DNA of 25,849 bases from an uncultured Bacteroidota bacterium. GTDB taxonomy: Bacteria; Bacteroidota; Bacteroidia; Chitinophagales; Chitinophagaceae. The notes beneath the pieces were generated by a model. It was given only the letters and a program-made list of their open reading frames with translations. It ran no database searches and was not told the DNA's origin. Made by a program: the position numbers and the translations under genes. The stretch spans positions 1 through 25,849 of the forward strand of contig CAIYVS010000228.1 in NCBI GenBank assembly GCA_903929655.1, in the 5' to 3' direction. The first letter of the stretch is position 1. Every line of letters begins with the position of its first letter. This document shows, piece after piece, positions 1 to 6,424 of the stretch.

Positions 1-245
1 AACTTGGAACTCCTCTTGGATTTAATGCATATAAAATAAGACTGCAAATAAAAAGCAAGGGTAAGGGTAAAAGCGGAGGAGCAAGGGTAATCTCATACCT
101 CGAAACAATTTTAGTTGAACAAGCAGATCATACAAAGGGAGAAATAACAGTCAACCTTATTTCAATTTATGACAAATCAGACGTTGCTACAATAAGCGAT
201 AAGGAACTTAAAAATCTTATAGACTCTTTTTATAAGAACAAATAA
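1..245 (+). CDS. RelE/ParE-superfamily toxin (HigB2-like), 5' end outside window
   Basis: The last 80 residues of an open frame that enters from the left edge, so no start is visible. The sequence contains GKGKSGGARVISYL followed by a C-terminal LISIYDKSDVATISDKEL segment. This arrangement is characteristic of the RelE-fold toxins of the HigB2/COG4737 type, which are ribosome-associated mRNA endonucleases in type II toxin-antitoxin systems. The next gene downstream is on the opposite strand, so an antitoxin, if there is one, must lie upstream outside the window. The codons look more A-rich than those of the genes further right, as is common for mobile toxin modules. Family assignment is by motif memory; activity is not shown. 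Confidence 0.72.
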   Translation, partial: LGTPLGFNAYKIRLQIKSKGKGKSGGARVISYLETILVEQADHTKGEITVNLISIYDKSDVATISDKELKNLIDSFYKNK

Positions 246-281
246 AGGGTACACTAATTGGCTATGTGTATTTAAATAATA

Positions 282-731
282 TTAACCAGGGCTGCTGGGA
301 TCCTTTGGAAAAGTTTCGACCAGCTTCTTTTTACTAAACAGGTAAAACAGGCTGATGGATATCCATCCAATCCAGAATAAATACACACCTATATGGAAAG
401 GTTCTCCCAATAAGCGATGTGATATATCATGCCGGAAATCGGTGTAGGTGAAATACATGCCGCCGAGGGCAAGCAGGAAGGAGGCGATATTGGCGACTGT
501 TGCTGATAGTGGTTTTAAGGTTTTTTGGGCAAGTGCTGTGATAATAAACAGGATGAGCAATCCTGCAAATACAATTAAAGCGCCCTGCCACCATATTTTC
601 AGGAAATTATATTGTTTATAAAACAGGCTTATGCCAAGTTTGCCTACCCAGGATGCTTTTGACATGAGGTAGCCGGATAGCAATGACAGGGCGGCAAGAA
701 AGACTAAAAGATATATCGTGCGCTTTAGCAT
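282..731 (-). CDS. Four-helix integral membrane protein, unknown function
   Basis: A 149-residue hydrophobic protein with four likely membrane helices: near residues 5-22, about 47-67, about 73-95 and about 114-132. The C-terminus is short and basic to polar (FSKKKLVETFPKDPSSPG). I do not recognise a family; its size and topology resemble small Bacteroidota DUF membrane proteins, but no conserved motif supports a name. The ATG at 731 is preferred over an in-frame TTG at 743, because that TTG is the end of an exact TAnnTTTG promoter element at 741-748. The gene is convergent with the toxin gene (36 bases between stops) and divergent from the sigma-factor operon. Confidence 0.65.
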   Translation of the reverse strand: MLKRTIYLLVFLAALSLLSGYLMSKASWVGKLGISLFYKQYNFLKIWWQGALIVFAGLLILFIITALAQKTLKPLSATVANIASFLLALGGMYFTYTDFRHDISHRLLGEPFHIGVYLFWIGWISISLFYLFSKKKLVETFPKDPSSPG

Positions 732-740
732 AATTGTTGT

Positions 741-748
741 CAAAAATA
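741..748 (-). promoter_or_regulatory. Bacteroidota -7 promoter element (TATTTTTG) of the four-helix protein gene
   Basis: On the minus strand the sequence reads TATTTTTG, an exact match to TAnnTTTG, ending nine bases before the ATG at 731. The inferred transcript would have a leader of only a few bases. No clear -33 TTTG was found at the usual spacing. Confidence 0.45.
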
Positions 749-781
749 AACAAGTGAAGTTTAATTACTATTATTACGAAA

Positions 782-789
782 TACTTTTG
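782..789 (+). promoter_or_regulatory. Bacteroidota -7 promoter element (TACTTTTG) of the sigma-factor operon
   Basis: TACTTTTG matches TAnnTTTG exactly and lies 14 bases before the ATG at 804. It is back to back with the minus-strand element at 741-748, so this 34-base gap is a divergent promoter region. The -33 region is only T-rich. If real, transcription starts near 793-796, which makes the 42-codon frame at 804 the first coding frame of the message. Confidence 0.45.
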
Positions 790-803
790 TGAAAATATAG
801 CTC

Positions 804-932
804 ATGAAAAAAATATCTGCGAAGAGGAGATCGCTTACGAAGAAACTGAAAAGAGAATCTAAACTGGTAAAAATAGAATCCATGAGGATTCTTGCGGAGT
901 TTGAAAAGATACCGTATTTAAATCAAGGCTAA
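804..932 (+). CDS. Small basic 42-aa reading frame preceding (possibly fused to) the ECF sigma factor
   Basis: ATG to TAA, 42 codons. The first half is very rich in Lys and Arg (MKKISAKRRSLTKKLKRESK) and the second half is a plausible amphipathic helix (VKIESMRILAEFEKIPY). It has no recognised family. It starts just after a TAnnTTTG promoter element, so it is the first frame on the sigma-operon message. Its last 28 bases overlap the sigma-factor frame, which is in the -1 register and has no ATG, GTG or TTG of its own before region 2.1. A slippery heptamer (917-923) lies inside the overlap, in the correct phase. It could be a leader peptide, an N-terminal extension of the sigma factor made by frameshifting, or an N-terminus separated by a sequencing error. 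Confidence 0.4.
   Translation: MKKISAKRRSLTKKLKRESKLVKIESMRILAEFEKIPYLNQG
917..923 (+). other. Candidate -1 frameshift site, T TTA AAT
   Basis: TTTAAAT has the X XXY YYZ pattern and is phased so that the zero-frame codons TTA and AAT of the small upstream frame can re-pair as TTT and AAA. A -1 slip here enters the sigma-factor frame directly, three codons before the TAA at 930-932. I see no strong Shine-Dalgarno-like stimulator just upstream and no hairpin at the usual 5-9 base distance downstream, so the site rests on the heptamer, its phase and the lack of another sigma start. Confidence 0.35.
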
Positions 933-937
933 CGCAT

Positions 938-1501
938 ATCATCAGCAAACTAAAATCGGGCGACCCTGCAGCTTTCAGGGAACTGGTAGAAAACTACCAG
1001 CAAAAAGTGTTTAATACAGCCATCAGTTTTGTGCAGCAACAGGAATGGGCAGAAGATATTGCACAGGAGGTATTTATAGAAATATACCAATCCATTGAAA
1101 AATTTAATGAGCTTTCCAGCCTGGGTACATGGATATACCGTGTGACTGTAAACAAGTGCCTGGACCAAATACGGGCACAAAAAAGACAGAAGCGGTTTGC
1201 ATTTATAACAAGTTTATTTCATAAGGATAACGGGGAACTGATTCACGATACATCGAATTTTGAGCATCCCGGCATTTTGGCTGAAAGAAAGGAACAAGCA
1301 AAGGCACTTTTCCAGGCCATCCAGGGGCTCCCTGAGGCACAAAAGACGGCGTTCCTACTTTCGCAGATAGAAGAAATGAGCCAGAAAGAAATAGCGGAAA
1401 TAATGAATGTATCTGTAAAGGCTGTTGAATCACTGATACAAAGGGCAAAGGCAAGCCTAAGGAAAAAGCTTGAAAATATTTACGACGGGCGAAGGAAATA
1501 G
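938..1501 (+). CDS. ECF-type RNA polymerase sigma factor (sigma-70 family)
   Basis: Homology begins near 935, where the frame reads HIISKLKSGDPAAFRELVE, the start of sigma region 2.1. DIAQEVFIEIYQS and the following TWIYRVTVNKCLDQIR are region 2.2 to 2.4, and LPEAQKTAFLLSQIEEMSQK with the helix EIAEIMNVSVKAVESLIQRA is region 4. The frame is open from 905 but contains no ATG, GTG or TTG before the GTG at 1007; starting there would delete most of region 2.1. The start given here (ATC at 938) is therefore only nominal. A -1 slip at 917-923 would join it to the 804 frame and give about 232 residues. It heads an operon with a small membrane protein (30-base gap) and a Spy/CnrX-like protein, so it probably controls an envelope response. 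Confidence 0.88.
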   Translation: MISKLKSGDPAAFRELVENYQQKVFNTAISFVQQQEWAEDIAQEVFIEIYQSIEKFNELSSLGTWIYRVTVNKCLDQIRAQKRQKRFAFITSLFHKDNGELIHDTSNFEHPGILAERKEQAKALFQAIQGLPEAQKTAFLLSQIEEMSQKEIAEIMNVSVKAVESLIQRAKASLRKKLENIYDGRRK

Positions 1502-1531
1502 CCCGGCTAAGCGTCTAAAAAATATAAGAAT

Positions 1532-1843
1532 ATGAACAAGAGCAGTGATAAGGAAAAATGGGTAAATGAAGTGCTGAGCAGTACGGAGGGGATGAAAAAG
1601 GCAGAAGCCAATCCTTTTCTGTATGAGAAAATCATATACAAGCTGCAACACAGGGAGACCGTGCAGGATATCCCTGCTAAAGTTTTATTGCCTAAGTGGA
1701 TACTTGCGGGCGTGGTGATATTGCTACTTAACAGCCTTGTTTTGGTAAAGGAAATGAACAGGGGAAAAAATATAAGAAATACTGATACACAGGGAATGGG
1801 TATGTTAAGCGAATTAGGGAACCAAACCACTTATAATTACTAA
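1532..1843 (+). CDS. Small single-pass membrane protein, candidate anti-sigma factor
   Basis: A 103-residue protein with a charged cytoplasmic part (about residues 1-54), one membrane helix (WILAGVVILLLNSLVLV, about 56-73) and a short polar tail outside. It starts 30 bases after the ECF sigma gene and ends four bases before the Spy-like gene. Position, size and topology match the small membrane anti-sigma or anti-sigma-like proteins found next to ECF sigma genes in Bacteroidota. No zinc-binding HxxxCxxC motif of the ZAS family is present. The anti-sigma role is inferred from context only. Confidence 0.6.
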   Translation: MNKSSDKEKWVNEVLSSTEGMKKAEANPFLYEKIIYKLQHRETVQDIPAKVLLPKWILAGVVILLLNSLVLVKEMNRGKNIRNTDTQGMGMLSELGNQTTYNY

Positions 1844-1847
1844 GCTT

Positions 1848-2384
1848 ATGGATACTACTACAACTATAAGGGCATGGAAGTGGTTTACAGTAAGCCTGGC
1901 TATACTGAATGTGGCTTTGTGTGTGGGCATATTGTTCAGAAACCAGAAAAATAATATGCAAAGACCGGAGCGACCGGACGAATTTATAATAAGTAAGCTG
2001 CACTTTTCTGATAAACAAGTTCATGAGTTCGAAGAATTGAGAGACAGGCACCATGATTCTGTTATTGTGTTGCAGGATGAAGGAAGGAAATTACGGACGG
2101 CTTTGTTTGACAATCTTAAAAACGCCAACAAGACGGAGGCGCAAGTGGATAGCTTAATGGGTGCTATTGGCAATAACCAAAAGCAAATAGAGTATGTTAC
2201 TTACAGGCATTTCAGGCAGCTAAGGGAAATATGTAATGAGGAGCAAAAGAAGATTTTTGACAACATCATAGAGGAAATCATGAAAAAAATGTCTGGCCGT
2301 CCGCCAAGGCCTGATGGGCCACCACCACCCGGACAAGATGGCCCGCCGCCACCAGACCCAAATGGTCCGGGAGACGGGCATTAA
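1848..2384 (+). CDS. Membrane-anchored Spy/CpxP/CnrX-like periplasmic sensor protein
   Basis: A 178-residue protein with an N-terminal anchor helix (about residues 10-31), then a largely helical periplasmic domain (EFIISKLHFSDKQVHEFEEL onward) and a Pro/Gly/Asp tail (PPRPDGPPPPGQDGPPPP). The arrangement matches the heavy-metal sensor and Spy/CpxP families, in which a helical hairpin binds metal ions or unfolded protein in the periplasm. It lies four bases after the anti-sigma-like gene. In the CnrYXH type of system the periplasmic CnrX signals through the membrane anti-sigma factor to the ECF sigma factor; the same three roles occur here in a different gene order. After the TAA the frame continues with GPPPQGQ and a second TAA, so the tail may have been shortened recently. 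Confidence 0.75.
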   Translation: MDTTTTIRAWKWFTVSLAILNVALCVGILFRNQKNNMQRPERPDEFIISKLHFSDKQVHEFEELRDRHHDSVIVLQDEGRKLRTALFDNLKNANKTEAQVDSLMGAIGNNQKQIEYVTYRHFRQLREICNEEQKKIFDNIIEEIMKKMSGRPPRPDGPPPPGQDGPPPPDPNGPGDGH

Positions 2385-2398
2385 GGTCCGCCACCTCA

Positions 2399-2430
2399 AG
2401 GCCAATAAAAGCCTGTTTTTAATTTTTTTT
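2399..2430 (+). terminator. Weak intrinsic terminator candidate after the sigma operon
   Basis: A short stem AGGC/GCCT with an eight-base loop is followed by GTTTTTAATTTTTTTTT. The stem is only four base pairs, so termination here is uncertain, but the T-run sits at the end of the three-gene sigma operon before the 138-base gap to the YHYH gene. Confidence 0.35.
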
Positions 2431-2545
2431 TAGGAATGCCCGAAGGTTTTGAATGATTAAGCCGTCTAATTTTTATAAACACATTTAAAGCAAAAAACTA
2501 AGTCTGAAGCCGGGCTATTTTAATGGCGTTTTAAACAGCTAAATT

Positions 2546-3781
2546 ATGCGTAGAAGTTTTCAATTAGCACTTATGGCAGGAGTCATTTCTTTTTCCTGCA
2601 AAGCCCAGGTGGGTCCGGATATTAGTTCCTGGTTACAGAATACCACCATTTCAAATGCAACTTATGGCGGGCCTGTAAATGTTCAGTTAGTGCAGTATTC
2701 TGCAACTTATGTTTATGTAAGTACTAATTGCATTCCTGAATATGCAATAGGTCCCTGGCCGGGTAACCCAAATGTTGCATCACCGCAAAATATAGTTTGT
2801 GAGTTCCCGAGAAACCCTGTGCAGAATACCGGTGCGCCTGTATATACGGCTGGAGGAGCTATTGGGTTATGGTCGAATGGTGTGGGTATATTTAACCCGG
2901 AAGATGCTTTTCATTGGAATAGCAGTACAAGTGCCTGGGCTATGGGGATTGGAATGCCTTATAGTACTTCGTGGAACAGGAATGCCTATATCTTCGAAGG
3001 TCCCGGTTTTGACACTTGTTTAGGCCATCCTCAGCAACAAGGGATGTATCATAATCACGTAAATCCCAGGTGCCTGTATAATGCGGCTGACAGTACACAT
3101 CATTCTCCAATAATTGGTTATGCACTGGATGGTTTCCCCATCTATGGCGCTTATGGCTATGTAAGTACAACGTCTGCATCCGGCCCGGTAAAAAGAATGA
3201 GAAGCAGTTATGTATTGACAACTGATACAACAAGAAGCGGCGGCCCTACAGTAAGCGCTTATCCATTGGGAGATTGTTGTGAAGATTATATCTATACTTC
3301 TGGTGTAGGTGATCTGGATGCCCATAACGGAAGGTTCTGCTATACACCAGAATACCCTGGCGGAACTTATGCTTATTTTGTAACTATAGATGATAGCCTG
3401 AAACCTGTTTTCCCATTTGTATTAGGCCCCTCCTATTATGGTGTAATAGGCTCTACAAGTAATCACGTCACGCCTGTTGGCCCGGATACAACCTATACAG
3501 GTACTGCTAGCGGCATCAATATGCTGCAAAACAGAACGATCAAATATATTATAGCGCCAAACCCGGTGCAGGACCACGCTTATATTTATATGGACGCTGC
3601 CAATATGAACAATGTTACAGCCAGCTTAATGAATATGGAAGGCCGTGTGATAAGAAAAATGTGGGACATGCAACCCAGTATAGGTTATGCATTGGATATG
3701 TCTGATCTTCCGGGCGGAATGTATATTCTTACTTTTGAATCGGGTGGTGTAAGGGCCTCGGAAAAAATTATTAAGAAGTAA
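2546..3781 (+). CDS. Secreted YHYH-domain protein with T9SS type A sorting domain
   Basis: A 411-residue protein with a signal peptide (about 1-20, ending SCKA). The central region has the hallmarks of the YHYH family: GMYHNHVNPRC at about 166-176 and GYALDGFPIYGAYGY from about 191. The last 75-80 residues (APNPVQDHAYIYMD to ASEKIIKK) form a Por secretion tail, so the protein should leave through the type IX secretion system and be attached to or released from the surface. The diagnostic motif reads Y168-H-N-H171 rather than YHYH. The gene is followed after 30 bases by the MbnP-like and diheme peroxidase genes, which suggests a shared copper or redox role. YHYH proteins have no firmly established reaction that I know of. 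Confidence 0.85.
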   Translation: MRRSFQLALMAGVISFSCKAQVGPDISSWLQNTTISNATYGGPVNVQLVQYSATYVYVSTNCIPEYAIGPWPGNPNVASPQNIVCEFPRNPVQNTGAPVYTAGGAIGLWSNGVGIFNPEDAFHWNSSTSAWAMGIGMPYSTSWNRNAYIFEGPGFDTCLGHPQQQGMYHNHVNPRCLYNAADSTHHSPIIGYALDGFPIYGAYGYVSTTSASGPVKRMRSSYVLTTDTTRSGGPTVSAYPLGDCCEDYIYTSGVGDLDAHNGRFCYTPEYPGGTYAYFVTIDDSLKPVFPFVLGPSYYGVIGSTSNHVTPVGPDTTYTGTASGINMLQNRTIKYIIAPNPVQDHAYIYMDAANMNNVTASLMNMEGRVIRKMWDMQPSIGYALDMSDLPGGMYILTFESGGVRASEKIIKK

Positions 3782-3811
3782 ATAAATTGTGTTGGTAAAC
3801 TGCATGTCTGA

Positions 3812-4546
3812 TTGAAAAAGCTACTACATATTATTTTTTGCGTGGCAAGCCTTGGGCTTGCCATGTCATTTACATATAAGCCTGTTGAAAAAGAGAAATT
3901 GACTGTAATATTTGATCATTATGTAGGGGATCGGCTATTGCAATTTGATTCTGTAAACTATAAAAATGAATTGGGCCAAGCTTATATTGTTACTAAGTTT
4001 AAATATTATATTGGCAATATCCGCCTGAAAAAAAGGAATGGAGGAACTGTTGCTTTCAAGGACTATTATTTAATAAATGAAGAAGAGGAAGGGTCAAAGA
4101 AGATAGTACTTGAGAAGCTGCCTGGTGAGGAGTATACGGGCATTGAATTTATTATTGGGGTTGACAGTTTGCATAATTGCAGCGGTGCACAGTCAGGTGC
4201 GCTGGACCCTGTGAATGGTATGTTCTGGACATGGAATAGTGGCTATATTTTTCTGAAGCTGGAAGGTAAATCTGCTGCTTCCAAATCGCCGGGCCATGTT
4301 TTTGAGTATCATATTGGGGGATACAAACAGCCGGCAAATTGTATCAGGAAAATAAGTCTCCATTTTAGTAAACCTATGCAAGCCGGAAGTATGAAGGAGC
4401 TGCATATAAAAGCGGATATAGCCGAGATATTAAAGGCCAAGACGGTTATTGATTTTTCAAAGTATTCATCGGTCACAGACTTTCATAATGCTACCATGAT
4501 CGCAGATAATTATATGAATATGTTCTCAATTACAGATATAAAGTGA
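3812..4546 (+). CDS. MbnP-like periplasmic protein (putative copper protein)
   Basis: About 244 residues: a signal peptide (1-20) followed by one domain that matches the MbnP family, including FKYYIGNIRL at about 64-73 and MFWTWNSGYIFLKLEG from M137, with tryptophans at 139 and 141. In the characterised MbnP/MbnH pair a diheme enzyme oxidises a tryptophan of MbnP to kynurenine and this creates a copper site. The diheme peroxidase gene overlaps the end of this gene by one base (TGATG), so the pairing is conserved here. The frame begins with TTG at 3812; an ATG at 3804 is out of frame and stops at once, so TTG is the best available start. Copper binding is inferred from the family. Confidence 0.8.
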   Translation: MKKLLHIIFCVASLGLAMSFTYKPVEKEKLTVIFDHYVGDRLLQFDSVNYKNELGQAYIVTKFKYYIGNIRLKKRNGGTVAFKDYYLINEEEEGSKKIVLEKLPGEEYTGIEFIIGVDSLHNCSGAQSGALDPVNGMFWTWNSGYIFLKLEGKSAASKSPGHVFEYHIGGYKQPANCIRKISLHFSKPMQAGSMKELHIKADIAEILKAKTVIDFSKYSSVTDFHNATMIADNYMNMFSITDIK

Positions 4547-5592
4547 TGAAGAGAAAGACCATCATAATATGGAGTCTCATTCTTACAAGCCTTGTATTCT
4601 TCGGGTTTACGAGTGTCAATACCTATTTTGATATTTCTAAAGAGGATGTGGATCTGAAAATTCCCAAAGGTTTCCCCAAGCCCATTTATAAGTTTAAGAA
4701 CAATAAGTTGAGTCCTGATGTGTTTGTTTTGGGAAGGGAATTATTTTATGATCCTATTCTTTCTAAAGACAGCACAACAAGTTGTGCAAGTTGTCATCAG
4801 CGTATTGCGGCCTTCGGGCATATAGACCATGCGCTGAGTCACGGAATAAATGGTTTGATAGGCAAAAGAAATGTACCGGCTTTGCAAAACCTGATATGGA
4901 AAGATGCGTTTATGTGGGACGGTGGTGTGAACCATTTAGAGGTGCAACCTTTGAGCCCGATTACAAATCCCATTGAGATGAATGAGTCGATAGCAGACAT
5001 TATTGTAAAGCTGAGACATACTGACCATTATGTGCGGGATTTTAAAAAGGCATTCGGAGATACGCTTATTTCTTCTGAAAGAATTCTAAAATCACTGGCT
5101 CAGTTTACAGGCTTGATGATAACGGCTAATTCCAGGTACGATAAATACATGAATGGCAGCGATACTTTTTCTGTTGTTGAAAAAAGAGGGCTCGAACTAT
5201 TCAGGCAAAAATGTGCCGCATGCCATAAAGAACCTCTTTTTACAGATAACTCCTACAGGAATAATGGCATAAAGCCAGACAGCTCATTAAAGGACAAGGG
5301 GCGAGGAGCTATTACAGGGCTTGAATCGGATGATTACAAATTTAAAGTCCCAGGTTTGCGTAATGTTGAGATCACCTATCCTTATATGCATGATGGCAGG
5401 TTCAGGAACTTAACGCAGGTGATGGATCATTATGCCAGCCCGGAGAGATTTTCGGGTAGTGTGTCTAAAGAAATGTATGGCATAGGTAAATTGACGGCCC
5501 AGGATAAAAAGGACATTATTGCTTTTCTGCGCACCCTTACCGACAAGTCGTTTATCTACGACAGGAGATTTGTGGATCCTTCTGTGAAATGA
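4546..5592 (+). CDS. Diheme cytochrome c peroxidase family protein (CCP/MauG/MbnH group)
   Basis: A 348-residue exported protein with an N-terminal signal/anchor helix (about 5-22). Two haem c sites are visible: C80-A-S-C-H84 and C223-A-A-C-H227. The conserved segments RNVPALQNLIW, WDGG and YPYMHDGR (278-285) are typical of the bacterial CCP/MauG superfamily. ATG at 4546 is chosen rather than GTG at 4543; it overlaps the stop of the MbnP-like gene as TGATG and suggests coupled translation. Next to an MbnP-like gene the most likely role is oxidative modification of that partner, as done by MbnH, though ordinary periplasmic peroxide reduction is possible. I cannot tell from sequence alone whether the high-potential haem has a Met or Tyr axial ligand, which would separate these options. 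Confidence 0.88.
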   Translation: MKRKTIIIWSLILTSLVFFGFTSVNTYFDISKEDVDLKIPKGFPKPIYKFKNNKLSPDVFVLGRELFYDPILSKDSTTSCASCHQRIAAFGHIDHALSHGINGLIGKRNVPALQNLIWKDAFMWDGGVNHLEVQPLSPITNPIEMNESIADIIVKLRHTDHYVRDFKKAFGDTLISSERILKSLAQFTGLMITANSRYDKYMNGSDTFSVVEKRGLELFRQKCAACHKEPLFTDNSYRNNGIKPDSSLKDKGRGAITGLESDDYKFKVPGLRNVEITYPYMHDGRFRNLTQVMDHYASPERFSGSVSKEMYGIGKLTAQDKKDIIAFLRTLTDKSFIYDRRFVDPSVK

Positions 5593-5684
5593 AAAATGAA
5601 TATTGTATTCTGGCTGTAATATTTCTCATTTTAATGGAAATTGCATGTTTTTTTATATTATTTGATTGTGGATTTTTAAGATGA
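5589..5684 (+). CDS. Candidate 31-aa single-helix membrane peptide
   Basis: ATG at 5589 overlaps the peroxidase stop codon as ATGA. The frame encodes 31 residues: a short polar start (MKNEYC), then a hydrophobic helix (ILAVIFLILMEIACFFILF), a DCG step and a Phe-Leu-Arg end. The four-base overlap, the clean single-helix topology and two or more cysteines make it a plausible small membrane partner of the haem protein. It is short enough to arise by chance and no family is recognised. Confidence 0.3.
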   Translation: MKNEYCILAVIFLILMEIACFFILFDCGFLR

Positions 5685-5796
5685 ATTTTAATAAGAGAGA
5701 CAAGCATCCGGAATTAAGAACCATATTTAAAGCACTTTTTAAGATTTTTATTATTAATGGGTTGTGTCCGCTTAAGTACAGTCGGGGTTTACCAGG

Positions 5797-5826
5797 TTTG
5801 TATTTAGCGAAAACTTGAGTATATTG
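5797..5826 (+). promoter_or_regulatory. Promoter candidate for the YceI-sensor-regulator operon
   Basis: TTTG at 5797-5800, a 19-base spacer, then TATATTG at 5820-5826. This resembles the Bacteroidota TTTG-N19-TAnnTTTG promoter with one T missing from the -7 element. It lies 37 bases before the yceI start and would drive the three overlapping or nearly overlapping genes downstream. Confidence 0.4.
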
Positions 5827-5863
5827 TTAAGTATAATCCACTAGTCCCATTTCCTTAAATATT

Positions 5864-6424
5864 ATGATAAGGGTGCGCAGCTATTTTTTGGTTTTCTTTT
5901 TATTGATTGGCCCGCTTTCATGGGGGCAAACTAATAGTATATACATCATCAATAAAGGTACTGTGCGTTTTTACTCCGAGGCAAAACAGGAACTCATCAG
6001 TGCGTCTTCCGATCAGATAAAGGGCGCTATTGATATGAGCAAGAAATCGTTTTTATTTAAAATAGGCATTGCCTCGTTTATAGGATTTAATAATCCTTTG
6101 CAGCGGGAGCATTTTAATGAGAACTATATGGAGACAGACCGATATCCCGAGGCTACCTATAGTGGTAAAATAATTGAAGATGTGGATGTTTCTAAAAACG
6201 GTGAATATGATGTGCGGTCAAAGGGGAAATTGAAAATTCATGGTATTGAGCGGGAGCGCATCATAAAGGCACACATTACCTGCAAAAATGGGATGATAAA
6301 AATTGAATGTAATTTTATTGTGCCACTTGCAGAGCATGATATTAAAATACCCAGGATAGTTATGGATAAACTGGCGCCGGATATTAATGTAACAGTTACC
6401 GCTATACTTGCTCCAAATTCATGA
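5864..6424 (+). CDS. YceI-family periplasmic lipocalin-like protein (copy 1)
   Basis: 186 residues with a signal peptide ending near SWGQ (about 22) and a YceI domain: the motifs QREHFNENYMETDRYPEATY, GKLKIHGIERE and HDIKIPRIVMDKLAPDI are typical. YceI proteins form a beta-barrel that holds long-chain isoprenoid or amide lipids in the periplasm. It is clearly paralogous to the gene at 10291, with several identical blocks. Its stop codon overlaps the next start as ATGA, so it is translationally coupled to the histidine kinase. This is unusual for a carrier protein and suggests that it delivers or reports the signal that the kinase reads. Confidence 0.88.
   Translation: MIRVRSYFLVFFLLIGPLSWGQTNSIYIINKGTVRFYSEAKQELISASSDQIKGAIDMSKKSFLFKIGIASFIGFNNPLQREHFNENYMETDRYPEATYSGKIIEDVDVSKNGEYDVRSKGKLKIHGIERERIIKAHITCKNGMIKIECNFIVPLAEHDIKIPRIVMDKLAPDINVTVTAILAPNS

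Noticed and set aside
964..980. Hairpin CCCTG/CAGGG downstream of the possible frameshift site
   Set aside because: It lies about 40 bases after the heptamer, too far to act as a normal stimulatory structure, and sits inside conserved sigma-factor coding sequence.
950..2054. Several antisense reading frames over the sigma operon (for example 1507-1830 and 1728-2054 on the minus strand)
   Set aside because: They are shadows of well-supported genes on the plus strand, have no recognisable domain and would need to overlap coding sequence entirely.
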